64,000 nucleotides of DNA from Dactylis glomerata. Taxonomy: Eukaryota > Streptophyta > Magnoliopsida > Poales > Poaceae. Location of the stretch: the NCBI GenBank assembly GCA_007115705.1, contig QXEO01000549.1, positions 3,548,769 through 3,612,768 on the forward strand, written 5' to 3'. A model generated the notes under the pieces. It ran no database searches, was not told where the DNA came from, and saw only the letters and a program-made list of their open reading frames with translations. Positions 1 through 9,976 of the stretch are shown one piece after another. Numbering within the stretch: position 1 is the first letter of the stretch; every line of letters starts with the position of its first letter. A program made the position numbers and the translations under genes.

Positions 1-2893
1 ATAGATTTGTCCTCTTTTGCATTCGAGTTTCTTCAATCTGCATAATATGGTGAGTAAAATTATGCATGCAATGAACGAGATGAGCTAAAGACTTATAGTT
101 ACAAGGAAAAATAATACTTACAAACAATAGGCACTGATCATCGATTTGTCGAGGGCATCATGATTGTATAACTGAAATAATTCAGCAAATTCGATGTTTA
201 TGTCGTCGGTTCCACGAAAGTAATGCTCATCATTAATTCCCATTACGATCCAATTCTGCCCATGCAGTGTGGCTTCCAAGTACCACATATGCAATTTTCG
301 CATTCTTGTTGGTAGATTCGGAATCTCCTCGGGTCTGACGAGAGGGCTCCCGTGCCGGTATTTGTATGCTACTACTTCAGCCGTGGGGAAATCACACCTG
401 CTTAAGTATTGAGCAACAGACATACCTACAGCTTCGGCCTCCTCTTTGTATAGTGCTATGATCTCTGGATCATACTGGACATCGGGAAACACTTGGAGCG
501 GGGGGCAAGAGTTCATCTGTTCTCCGAGCTGAGGAACTGATTTACCTTTCGACCGCTGTGCTGCATCTGACTTGAGAATAGTGCGGTCATAATCTGATGC
601 AAGCCTTGGCTCGGGTTGCTGAAGGTTCTTCAACATTTTTAACACTTTTGGATCTAGAGGAGGCTGCTCGGCGGACTGCTCGGTCTTCTTTCTCTTCAAA
701 TTTTCAAAGAAGTTCTTTGATTTCTCTTGTACCTTCGCCGCATTTTCCTCTGGAGTATAGTCGTAAGGTCTCTTTGGAGGAACCTTAGGTACTCTTGGAA
801 GGGGCTCCTGTCGACGGATCGGTGATCGGTTACTCTTGGGAGCGGCGATGGTATGCTTCTGCTTTTGGCTCTGAGCCTCAGTGGGTGGCGGTGGCGGAGA
901 TGGCTCACTAGCTTGCGAAGGCTGGTATGCTGGAGAAGGCTGACGCGGAGATGGTGGAGAAGGCTGACGCGGAGATGGCGGAGAAGGCTGATGTGGCGGT
1001 GGAGAAGGGTGACGTGCTGGAGACCTTGGCGTCCAATTTGGAAGCACGATTAATTCCTTTAGCCATAGAACGGTGGTCTTCTTGGCTTCTCCCAGCTCGT
1101 ACAAATCCCCTTCACCCGCAGGGTGGTCAAGCTTCAGCTGCTCAAATCCGCCCATAACTTCATCCACCCCGGCAACAGCATAGCCAGGTGGAATCGGACG
1201 GCAATGATAAGTTGAATCAGGTCCAATGGGTAAGGCATAGCCGACCGCCACCTTCATGGTTATGTTCACGACCTTCACATGTAGCTCGCAAGATGTCGAC
1301 TCCATGATATCATCCACTGGGTAGCGGATCGCCGGTTCATCATCATCCGCTGGGAGGTCCGTGGAAGCCACGCTGCTTTTCCGCTGAGATGGTGGGCTGG
1401 TAGCATCATGTCCGGCTTCTATCTGTGGCTGAGATGCGGCGGTTCCTTGCTGGCTTATCCGATTTAACAAGTCTGATTGCCGCTTCAGCTCTTGTTCTAT
1501 TTGAGACATGCGGTCTGCTTCCCTTTCCTTTCTTCTCTGACGGCTTCGATCGGGAAATTTCTTCATTTCCACGGGAAACCCGAGTTTCCACGGTTTGGAG
1601 CCCGGAGTGGTTCGTGTTCGTCCTGGGTGTTCATCATTCCCAAGGGCACGCGTGAGCTCGTCCTTCTCTCTTTCAGGATGGAACCTTCCCTCTTCAACAT
1701 CCTTTGATGCGCTTCTAAGGGCATCAATGGGAAGAGGGTCTTTGTCATGCTTTTTTGTATATACACACTTCCCTTCCGAGTCCAACTTCCCTCCATGCCC
1801 GTAAAACCAATCCCTTGACCGATCATTCCATTTCAATGTCTCCGGAATGATCCCTTTGGCAATTAGATCGTCCTCCATCTTCTTCCACTTAGGCTTGCCA
1901 GTCTTGTAGCCTCCTTGCCCCATAGTATGGTGATACTTCTTTTTAGCAGCATTTTTCTTATTTATTTCTGACCTTCGCTTAGCTGCCTCTGAAGTCTTGT
2001 ACTCCACGAATGCGTCCCAGTGATCTTTTATCTTCTCATATTGTCCAGTGAACACCGGAGTCTTTTTTTGGTCGACAAAATCCTTGTACAATCTTTTCTT
2101 CCAGTTGTTGAATTGTATTGCCATCCTCGAAAGAGTCCACTTCTTGACTTTCCGCTCTATGATATTCAGATGACGATCATCGTCATCTGAATCCTCCTCA
2201 TTTGAATCCTCCTCATTTGGATCCACCTCAGTTCGATCCACCTGTGGCGCCTCAGGTAGGGTAAAATTAACCATGAGCTTCTTCCAAAGAATATTCTTCA
2301 ATCTGTTGCGGACATATTTAACTGGTTCCGTCTTTGTCTTCTTCCATTCTCGAATGGTGATCAGAATGTTGTCCCTAACAAGAACTCCGCATTGTCTTAT
2401 AAATTTACTTGCGTGAGCCGCGGGAGCAATCGGTTCGCCATCTTCACCGATTTCTTCTATTCGGTACCTTTCATGTTCTTCCAACCTTCTGGCCGGACCT
2501 CTTCTATTTACAGAAGAGTGGCTCGATCCAGAGGGCTAAAAGAAGAAGGAGCGTTAATATATGTATATACACAAATCAAATAATCTAACTATACAACAAA
2601 TGCTTAATTTATTATTAATACACATCTACCTCGCCGGTGCCTTCTCCCTCTCCGGCACCTTCTCCTTCACCGGTGCCTCCATCCACTTCGGCACCTTCTC
2701 CCTCTCTGGCACCTTCTCCTTCACCGGTGCCTCCATCCTCTCTGGCACCTTCTCCCTCATGGAAGCCATCTCTACGATTATGTTCGTCTCCCTCACCGGA
2801 GTTGTTTAGAAACAACGAGGTGACATCTTCATCATTATCGCGGATGATGTCCTCGATAATATTTTCCTGGAAGTCGTCTCTTCCGAGATCCAT
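1..2893 (-). CDS. TNPA-like CACTA second-gene protein (Transposase_24-like, DUF8039-like), 3' end outside window
   Basis: Spliced model: exon 1 2893-2630 (88 codons), GT-AG intron, exon 2 2535-122, intron, exon 3 from 37 running off the left edge; all phases agree. Exon 1 is acidic with Gly-Glu-rich repeats (GEGEGAREG type). Exon 2 begins PSGSSHSS and holds a plant Ptta/En/Spm-type region with the typical blocks KKYHHTMGQGGY, DWFYGHGG and DELTRALGNDEHPGRTR. A block like DUF8039 follows (STSCELHVKVVNITMKVA), then a Pro/Ser-rich linker (RQPSPPSP repeats). No stop codon lies in the frame. The start of exon 3 (LLKKLECKRGQIY) matches the place where the CACTA-2 homologue enters its Ulp1-like protease domain, so the same domain probably lies left of the window. 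By analogy with En/Spm TnpA it should bind the subterminal motifs in the nucleus; that is inference. Confidence 0.8.
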
Positions 2894-2948
2894 AGTTTCT
2901 GCAAAGAATTATTACAAATTATTATAATAATACGGAGACCAAAAAAAA

Positions 2949-3030
2949 GGGGGCGTTGGTCGAGCGCCGGCACGGTGGGGGAAGATTAGGTCTTCCCTCC
3001 CCACCACGCCGGCGCCCGGCCAACGCCCCC
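2949..3030. repeat. GC-rich hairpin in the 5'-leader intron of the CACTA-1 TNPA-like gene
   Basis: An inverted repeat with arms of roughly 33 bases starts GGGGGCGTTGG and ends CCAACGCCCCC around a short loop, flanked by runs of A. It lies between a donor at about 3648 (minus-strand GTAATTTT after the GC-rich leader) and an acceptor (TTTGCAG) just before the ATG at 2893, so it is inside an intron of the 5' leader. In the minus-strand (sense) RNA three of the four arm differences become G-U pairs. The same hairpin occurs four times in the equivalent intron of CACTA-2. Confidence 0.8.
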
Positions 3031-3648
3031 ATTTTATAACCTAAAATAACTAAAGTAATAAAAGACCTAGAAAAAATTAAATACCTAAAAAAATTAAAGA
3101 CCTAAAAAAATTAAAGACCTAAAAATTGTTCACGAGTTTGATGCATGTAAAATGCACCTATGATTTGTAGTTCATTAGGTCATATTTCTTATTATTTGTG
3201 GGAAATGCATATTTGATCTACGGTGCATATGCTCCCTTTATGCAAAAAAAAAACATATTTAAAAATGTGAAAAAATTCCAAACAAAATTTTTGGGTATAT
3301 ATCTTGACAAACTAAGTATGCATGATCAAGTTTCATGGTAAATCAATATTTGTAGTGTTGTGAGTAAAAAAGAAAAAAAAATCTCGTGCAAACCCTTATT
3401 TTACCACCCAAATTTATTTAACAATTCAAAATATGTTTAAATTATATTTAACTCTGCTCATGCATATGTTGTGAAGAATTAATCCTAACTAAATAACTAA
3501 ATAACTAAATAAACAAAAAAACTAAAAAAATACCTAACTAAATAACTAAAAAAACATAACTAAATAACTAAATAACTAAAAAAAATACCCTAAATAACTA
3601 AAAAAAACATAACTAAATAACTAAATAACTAAAAAAAACATAAAATTA
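3031..3648. other. AT-rich intron sequence with aactaaat microrepeats
   Basis: This is the rest of the inferred leader intron. It is AT-rich, contains no reading frame worth reporting, and carries runs of the octamer-like repeat aactaaat/aaaaaacata, densest at 3484-3640. It contains the splice donor at its right end (minus strand). Confidence 0.55.
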
Positions 3649-4030
3649 CCTTCAGTAGGGCGGCCGGCGCGGGTGGCTTGGGCGCGGCCGGCGGCGCGAG
3701 CGCGTGGGTGGCGCCGGTGCAGGTGGCTCGGGCGCGGGAGGCGCCGGCGCGGGAGGCGCGGGCGGCAGGGCGGCGAGCGCGGCGGGCGGCGCGCGGGCGG
3801 GTGGCGCGGGTGGCGCCGGTGCAGGTGCGGGTGGCGCGCGCGGGTGGCGGGTGGCACGGGTGGCGCGGGAGGCGCGGGCGCGGGCGGCCGTCGCGGGCGG
3901 TGGGCGCGGCGGCGACGGCGGCATCGACGATGGCGGCGGCGGTGGAAAAAATGGGCAGCCTGCCGGCGTCCAGAGAGCTCCCAGCGCGAGTCCTTAGCAG
4001 TTTCAGTGATGCGGGGAGAGAAAGAAGAAG
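3649..4030 (-). other. GC-rich 5' untranslated exon of the CACTA-1 TNPA-like gene
   Basis: The stretch is over 75 percent G+C, with reading frames open in several phases on both strands, as expected from composition alone. A splice donor (AAG|GTAATTTT, minus strand) lies at its left end and a TATA-like box (TATAATT) at its right end. The equivalent piece in CACTA-2 (54095-54455) has the same composition and position. I read it as leader exon, not as protein-coding sequence. Confidence 0.5.
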
Positions 4031-4270
4031 CGAATTATAAAGCAGGCACCTTTAGCACCGGTTCGTGGTTTGAACCGGTGCTAAAGACCCTTTAGCACCG
4101 GTTGAAGCCACCAACCGGTGCTAAAGGTCAGACCTTTAGCACCGGTTGATGGCTTAAACCGGTGCTAAAGGGTGCTTTCTGGGAACTGCACCGCTACCCC
4201 CCTTTAGCACTGGTTTGAGCCACGAACCGGTGCTAAAGGGCCATTTGAAATATTCAGTTGTTCCCGCCAA
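4031..4270 (-). promoter_or_regulatory. Promoter of the CACTA-1 TNPA-like gene with internal cluster of subterminal-type motifs
   Basis: A TATA-like TATAATT (minus strand, about 4033-4041) is followed upstream by at least three inverted-repeat motifs of the form TTTAGCACCGGTT...AACCGGTGCTAAA (4050-4245). These are the same motifs as at the element's right terminus. A TTCCCGCCAA sequence at 4261-4270 matches the E2F consensus. The cluster is internal to the element, so it is not an end. Its likely role is autoregulatory binding by the TNPA-like protein. Confidence 0.65.
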
Positions 4271-4293
4271 ATTCCATATTTGATTTTATTTTT

Positions 4294-5203
4294 GATTAGT
4301 TATATTTGATTTTCTATTTTCTTTTGATTAGTTAAATTTAATTTTCTATTTTCTTTTGATTAGTTATATTTGATTTTCTTTTTTCTTTTGATTAGTTATA
4401 TTTGATTTTCTTTTTTCTTTTGATTAGTTATATTTGATTTTCTTTTTTCTTTTGATTAGTTATATTTGATTTTCTTTTTTCTTTTGATTAGTTATATTTG
4501 ATTTTCTATTTTCTTTTGATTAGTTATATTTGATTTTCGTTTTTCTTTTGATTAGTTATATTTGATTTTCTATTTTCTTTTGATTAGTTATATTTGATTT
4601 TCTATTTTCTTTTGATTAGTTATATTTGATTTTCTATTTTCTTTTGATTAGTTATATTTGATTTTCTATTTTCTTTTGATTAGTTATATTTGATTTTCTA
4701 TTTTCTTTTGATTAGTTATATTTGATTTTCTATTTTCTTTTGATTAGTTATATTTGATTTTCTATTTTCTTTTGATTAGTTATATTTGATTTTCTTTTTT
4801 CCTTTTGATTAGTTATATTTGATTTTCTATTTTCTTTTGATTAGTTATATTTGATTTTCTATTTTCTTTTGATTAGTTATATTTGATTTTCTATTTTCTT
4901 TTGATTAGTTATATTTGATTTCTATTTTCTTTTGAGTAGTTATATTTGATTTTCTATTTTCTTTTGATTAGATATATTTGATTTTCTATTTTCTTTTGAT
5001 TAGATATATTTGATTTTCTATTTTCTTTTGATTAGTTATATTTGATTTTCTATTTTCTTTTGATTAGTTATATTTGATTTTCTATTTTCTTTTGATTAGT
5101 TATATTTGATTTTCTATTTTCTTTTGATTAGTTATATTTGATTTTCTATTTTCTTTTGATTAGTTATATTTGATTTTCTATTTTCTTTTGATTAGTTATA
5201 TTT
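4294..5203. repeat. 32-bp AT-rich minisatellite, about 28 copies
   Basis: The unit, starting GATTAGTTATATTTGATTTT and continuing CTATTTTCTTTT, repeats head to tail with few differences: some units have CTTTT for CTATT, and single indels occur near 4800 and 4920. It lies inside CACTA-1, directly upstream of the TNPA-like promoter. No coding sense is visible. Confidence 0.95.
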
Positions 5204-5357
5204 CCGTGAGAGGAAAAGGGCGGGAAGAAAAGGGCGGAAAGAAAAAGGGCGGGAAAACGATTGAACAGGAAAAGAAGTACATATCTCAACTGAAAATTAA
5301 GATACATGGCCAGATTAAGTCACAATCGGCCGAGCTTGTTTTCGAATGTTGGATGAT
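5204..5357. other. Left edge of the third-gene module with GGCGGGAA repeats
   Basis: After the minisatellite ends, the sequence holds purine-rich GGGCGG(G)AA repeats (5218-5262) and then the 3' side of the third gene. On the right the module ends near 6272, where ATTTTCTTTTGATTA, a piece of the 32-bp minisatellite unit, resumes. This suggests the module 5204-6272 was inserted into the minisatellite. Confidence 0.45.
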
Positions 5358-5885
5358 TCAGTCATAGTCGTGCCTAGCCCTATAAACGTCGCCACTGTAG
5401 TCGTCGTAGTCGCCGGTGTCATCGTTGCTGGCATCGGGGTCGCGGTAGTCGAACCTCGACTGGTGAGCACGCGTGGGCTGAGAGTGAGGGTAGCGCAGGC
5501 GGGGGCCACGGTAGGCCATGACGCTCTGGAGAGTCCGGCCGCGCCACCATAGCCGACGGCCGGCCTCGTTGAAGTTTGAACGAGGCGAGCCGTCCTCCTC
5601 GTGCCTGGCAAGCGCACTCGCACGCCGATTGATGAAGAAGGCGTCCCAAGTCGGGCTGTAGTCGGGATGCCACTGAGGATTCCTCCGCTGCTCTGGCGTG
5701 AGCTCGAAGTAGTAGTGGTTCGTGATGGCCATCTGGCGCGCCACACCTACAGGGACAGGAGGGACCGGTACGCCTCCGACGCTCAGCATCCAGCCGGTGG
5801 GGACGCGGTAGCCCGGCGGGCAGGGGTAGTTTGAGGCGCAAAGCGCCTCCGCCTCCTGGGGGGTTAGAGATACGATGGAAGCCAT
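5358..5885 (-). CDS. Third CACTA-1 gene: small uncharacterised grass protein (175 aa)
   Basis: This is an unbroken minus-strand frame. I start it at the second methionine (5885, MASIVSLTPQEAEAL) because a TATATATA box at 5953-5960 would put the transcription start at about 5925, downstream of the first in-frame ATG at 5945. The protein has an N-terminal Pro/Gly-rich block (NYPCPPGYRVPTGWMLSVGG, VPVPPVP) and a central aromatic block (NHYYFELTPEQRRNPQWHPD, WDAFFINRR). A short basic stretch follows, then an Asp/Tyr-rich acidic tail (DYDDYSGDVY). There is no signal peptide, membrane helix or known catalytic motif. It lies between TNP2 and the TNPA-like gene on the same strand with its own promoter. 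Its function is unknown; from memory, similar proteins are common in grasses, but I cannot name a family. Confidence 0.65.
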   Translation of the reverse strand: MASIVSLTPQEAEALCASNYPCPPGYRVPTGWMLSVGGVPVPPVPVGVARQMAITNHYYFELTPEQRRNPQWHPDYSPTWDAFFINRRASALARHEEDGSPRSNFNEAGRRLWWRGRTLQSVMAYRGPRLRYPHSQPTRAHQSRFDYRDPDASNDDTGDYDDYSGDVYRARHDYD

Positions 5886-6190
5886 GGAAGAGAGTGATGA
5901 GGTTTGCAGATATGAGTCTAGATGTGATATGTAAATGGAGGCCAAGCCTACATATATATAGTGAAAAATGGCGGGAAGACGGAGGCGGGAAGTGGTCGAA
6001 AGCGCGGGAAGAAAATAGGCGGGAACACAGTGGCGCGGGGAACCATCTAACCTTTAGTCCCGGCTGGTGGGTACAACCGGGACTAAAGGTGGTTTTTGTG
6101 TCATCTAACAAAACTGTCGGTGGGATAAGGACGTGTGGGTAACCTTTAGTCCCGGTTGGTGGGTGCAACCGAGACTAAAGATATTGGCAG
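5886..6190 (-). promoter_or_regulatory. Promoter of the third CACTA-1 gene: TATA box, E2F-like sites, two TTTAGTCCCGG inverted repeats
   Basis: Reading upstream on the minus strand there is TATATATA at 5953-5960. Three GGCGGGAA sequences follow (5970-5977, 5984-5991, 6018-6025), with one GCGCGGGAA (6002-6010) among them; these resemble E2F sites. Two inverted repeats of the form CCTTTAGTCCCGG...CCGGGACTAAAGG lie at about 6050-6090 and 6141-6181. These motifs are of the CACTA-2 type (CCCGGG), not the CACCGG type found elsewhere in CACTA-1. Confidence 0.6.
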
Positions 6191-6549
6191 GATAAGGACG
6201 CATGGGTGGATGCACTGCTCGATGAGATAAGGACGCGTGGGTGGACGCACGATGCCCCTGTGGGTGGACGCACGATTTTCTTTTGATTATTGGGAAATCT
6301 CCCATGGCGGAGCTTCTCAAAGATATCGTTGGTGCTCACGCCCTACGATATCTTTGGAAGCTCCGCCTCGGAAAAATTTCCCTCATACAATAACATCATT
6401 ACAGAAAAAATAAATGGGAAAGTGATTTCCATATTGAGATACACAAGTTATGATCCCTATCTAGTCTTCTGAGTTTTCTTCTTGTGTTTCCCTTTCTTCT
6501 GATTTTTTGTCTTGGAGGCCATGAACCTCCCTTCGCGTATCTCCCTTGA
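6191..6549. other. Spacer between third-gene promoter and TNP2, with a palindrome at 6306-6367
   Basis: At 6200-6272 a GGGTGGACGCACGA-type repeat occurs about three times. At 6306-6367 an inverted repeat (GGCGGAGCTTC... to ...GAAGCTCCGCC, with inner arms AAAGATATCGT/ACGATATCTTT) forms a stem-loop just past the TNP2 3' end. A related, decayed copy lies at the altered 3' end of the CACTA-2 TNP2 gene (about 55192-55250). No gene is visible here. Confidence 0.55.
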
Positions 6550-9500
6550 TTAGGATCGCTTCGGTCGTAACCATGGAGTTTGTTCACCATTTAACGCGAT
6601 GATTGGGTCAATATTCACTCTGAAGGGTGGAATTTCATCAAACTTATTATAATCTTCTGACATGTCTGTCTTATCCTCAACTCCCACGATGTTTCTTTTC
6701 CCTGAAAGAACTATGTGACGCTTTGGCTCGTCGTATGATGTATTCGTTGTCTTATCTTTTCTTTTTTTTGGTTTGGAGGACATGTCTTTCACATAGAAAA
6801 CTTGAGCCACATCATTGGCTAGGACGAATGGTCCGTCTCTGTAACCAAGATTGTTGAGATCCACTGTTGTCATTCCATACAGCTGGTCAACCTTTACCCC
6901 TACTCCATCTAGCTTGACCCATTTGCACCGAAACAAAGGGACTTTAAAAGAAGGTCCATAGTCAAGTTCCCATATCTCCTCTATGTAACCATAATAGGTG
7001 TCCTTTTGCTCGTTGTTGTTTGTTGCATCAATGCGGACACCACTATTTTGGTTGGTGCTCTTTTTATCTTGGGCGATCGTGTAGAATGTGTTCCCATTGA
7101 TCTCGTACCCTTGGAAAGTCAATATAGTCGAAGATGGTGACCCGGCCAACAAGTATAGCTGATCTCCAACAATGTTGTCATTTATGAGATGTGTCCGGAA
7201 CCAACCGCCGAAAGTCGCCATATGTTTATGTGTAATCCAGGAGTCAGACTGAGCCGGGTGTTGGGAGCGTACAATATTCTTGTGTTCAATGATATACAGG
7301 ACCACCAAGGCGGAACTTTGTAGAACTGTGTAGTGTGCTTGAGTGAAAGAAATCCCGTCCATACAATACATTGATTTCTTTCCTAGCGTGCCTTTTCCAC
7401 GTAGTCTCCCTTCATGCCGCGATTCAGGAACACCAATCGACTTAATGTCAGGGATAAAGTCAACACAGAACTCAATGACCTCCTCTGTTCCGTAGCCCTT
7501 GGAGATGCTTCCTTCTGGCCTAGCACGGTTATGAACATATTTCTTTAATACTCCCATGAATCTCTCGAAGGGGAACATGTTGTGTAGAAATACAGGACCG
7601 AGAATGGCAATCTCTTCGACAAGGTGAACCAGGAGATGCGTCATAATATTAAAGAAGGATGGCGGGAACGCCAACTCAAAACTAACAAGACATTGGGCCA
7701 CATCCTTCTGTAACCTTGGTAGCATATCTCGATTGATTACCTTCTGAGATATTGCATTGAGGAATGCACATAGCTTAACAATGGGTACGCGAACATTTTC
7801 CGGTAGAAGCCCCCTTAATGCAACTAGAAGCAACTGAGTCATAATCACGTGACAGTCATGAGACTTCAGGTTTTGGAATTTTTTCTCTGTCATATTTATT
7901 ATTCCCTTTAAATTTGACGAGAAGCCAGATGGCACTTTAATACTTGAAAGGACATCAAAAAAGATTTCCTTCTTTGCTTTTGTAAGAGCGTAGCTGGCAG
8001 GACTTAAGTGATGCCCTTTATCCGTCTTGCTCTGTGGATGCATGTTGTTTGGGTCTTTCATACGTTGCTGATCCTCCCGTGCTTCTGATGTATCTTTTGT
8101 TTTTCCATACACGCCCAGAAAGCCTAGCAGGTTCACGCAAACATTCTTTGTAACGTGCATCACGTCGATTGAAGAGCGAACCTCTAGGTGTTTCCAATAC
8201 TCAAGCTCCCAAAATATAGATTTCTTCTTCCACATGGGTGCGTGTCCGGTAGCGACGTCATTTGGAACAGATTGACCGCCAGGACCCTTTCCAAAGATTA
8301 CTTCTAGGTCCCTGACCATATCAAATAAATCATCACCAGTACGGAGATCAGGCTTTTGCCGGTGATCTGCCACACCTCTAAAATGCTTGCCTTTCTTTCT
8401 TACGGAATGCGTGGCCGTAAGAAATCGACGATGCCCCAAGTACACAATCTTCTTGCATTTTTCCAAATATATAGCGTCAGTCTTATCTAAACAGTGCGTG
8501 CATGCATTGTATCCCTTGTTTGTTTGTCCTGAAAGGTTACTAAGAGCAGGCCAATCATTGATGGTTACGAAAAGCAACGCTCGTAGGTCAAACGGCTCCT
8601 GTTTGTGCTCATCCCATGCACGTACACCTGGTTTGGTCCATGACTGTAAGAGTTCATCAACTAATGGTCTTAGATACACATCAATGTCATTGCCGGGTTG
8701 CTTCGGACCTTGGATGAGCACTGGCATCATAATGAACTTCCGCTTCATGCACAACCAAGGAGGAAGGTTATAGATACATAGAGTTACAGGCTAGGTGCTA
8801 TGACTGCAGCTCTGCTCCCCAAAAGGATTCATGCCATCTGTACTCAGACCAAACCTTAAGTTCCTTGCGTCGCCTGCAAAGTCCGGGTAGTCTCTCTCAA
8901 TTTTTCTCCACTGCGACCCATCAACGGGGTGTCTCAACATTGCGACTTTCTTACGGTCTTCTTTGTGCCATCGTAACAACCTGGCATGCTCTTTGTTTCT
9001 AAACAGACGTTTCAACCGTGGTATTATAGGAGCATACCACATGACCTTGGCAGGAACCCTCTTTCTGGGGGGCTCGCCATCAACATCACCAGGGTCATCT
9101 CGTCTGATCTTATATCGCAGTGCAGTGCATACCGGGCATGCTTCCAAATTCTCGTACTCCTCACTGCGGTAGAGGATGCAGTCATTAATGCATGCATGAA
9201 TCGTCTGAACCTCTAATCCTAGAGGGCAGAGAACCTTCTTTGCTTCGTACGTACTGTCAGGCAATTCATTATCCTTTGGAAGCTTCTTCTTCATTATTTT
9301 CAGTAATTTCTCAAATCCCTTATCAGATAAACCAGTCTCTGCCTTCCATTGCAGCAACTCCAGTGTGGTACCGAGCTTTGTGTTCCCATCTTCACAGTCT
9401 GGGTACAACTTCTTTTTGTGATCCTCTAACATACCTTTTAACTTCCGCTTCTCATTCACACTTTCTGCTTCTCTGTTTGCATCTACGATGGCCCGATGAA

Positions 9501-9873
9501 GATCATCATCAGGCTCATCTGATGCCTCTACATCTTCAGCTTCTCCTGTCCCTTCAGCTTCAGCTTCCCCCGTTGCAGTATCACCATATTCAGGGTACAT
9601 ATCATCATCCTCTTCTTCTTCATTGTCTTCCATTATAACCCCTCTTTCTCCGTGCTTGGTCCAACAATTATAGCTAGGCATGAAACCTTTCCGAAGCAGG
9701 TGGGCGTGAATGATTTTCTAGGAAGAGTACTCCTTCTTGTTCCCACAGTGAACACATGGACAACACATAAAACCATTCTGAATATTTGCCTGAGCCACAT
9801 CGCCAAAATTACGAAGACCTTCAATGAACTCGGAAGTGCGTCGGTCACCGTACATCCATTGTCGTTCGTTCAT
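6550..9873 (-). pseudogene. CACTA-1 TNP2 transposase, two in-frame TAG codons
   Basis: One frame of 1108 codons runs from ATG 9873 (MNERQWMYG), right after an acceptor-like GACGCAG, to the stop at 6550. Two TAG codons interrupt it, at 9720-9718 and 8793-8791; there is no frameshift. Domains in order are the transposase-associated N-terminus (WMYG...CPCVHC), the Tnp2/Transposase_21 core (STDGMNPFGEQ, DWPALSN, ACTHC), DUF4218 (LLPENVRVPIVKLCAF, FPPSFFNIMTHLLVHLV) and DUF4216 near the C-terminus (YYGYIEEIWELDYGPSFKVPLFRCKWV). At the second stop the CACTA-2 copy has TGG (Trp). TNP2 is the DDE-type enzyme that cuts CACTA ends in the nucleus. As it stands the gene would give only short products unless the amber codons are read through. 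Confidence 0.88.
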
Positions 9874-9976
9874 CTGCGTCATATAATTAGGTTTACTAAT
9901 ACTATTACCGAACATCATAAATAGTAAAATGACGAAACATGCATTTGTATCAATGACAAATAAAAGAATAGAGTTG
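9874..9976 (-). other. Leader remnant of CACTA-1 TNP2 next to the retrotransposon insertion
   Basis: About 100 bp of AT-rich sequence ends at the AGTTG target duplication (9972-9976). An acceptor-like GACGCAG sits against the TNP2 ATG, as in CACTA-2 (AATGCAG), so this is probably the 3' part of a 5'-leader intron. Its other half lies at 25363-25575, beyond the inserted element. Confidence 0.5.

Noticed and set aside
3652..4095. Long overlapping GC-rich open frames on both strands
   Set aside because: Frames are open in several phases because the sequence is nearly pure G and C. Position between TATA box and splice donor fits an untranslated exon, and the equivalent stretch in CACTA-2 does not preserve any protein.
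4031..4270. Internal motif cluster as the end of a nested CACTA element
   Set aside because: No CACTA terminal sequence or target duplication is present there, and a TATA box of the second gene adjoins it; the same arrangement recurs in CACTA-2.
5419..6168. 249-codon minus-strand frame overlapping the third CACTA-1 gene
   Set aside because: It starts upstream of the TATA box, runs through the inverted-repeat motifs and is out of phase with the compositionally sensible 175-codon frame.
6272..9873. CACTA-1 transposase as two or three separate genes
   Set aside because: The three open parts share one phase, and one of the two TAG codons is TGG in CACTA-2; a single broken gene explains it.
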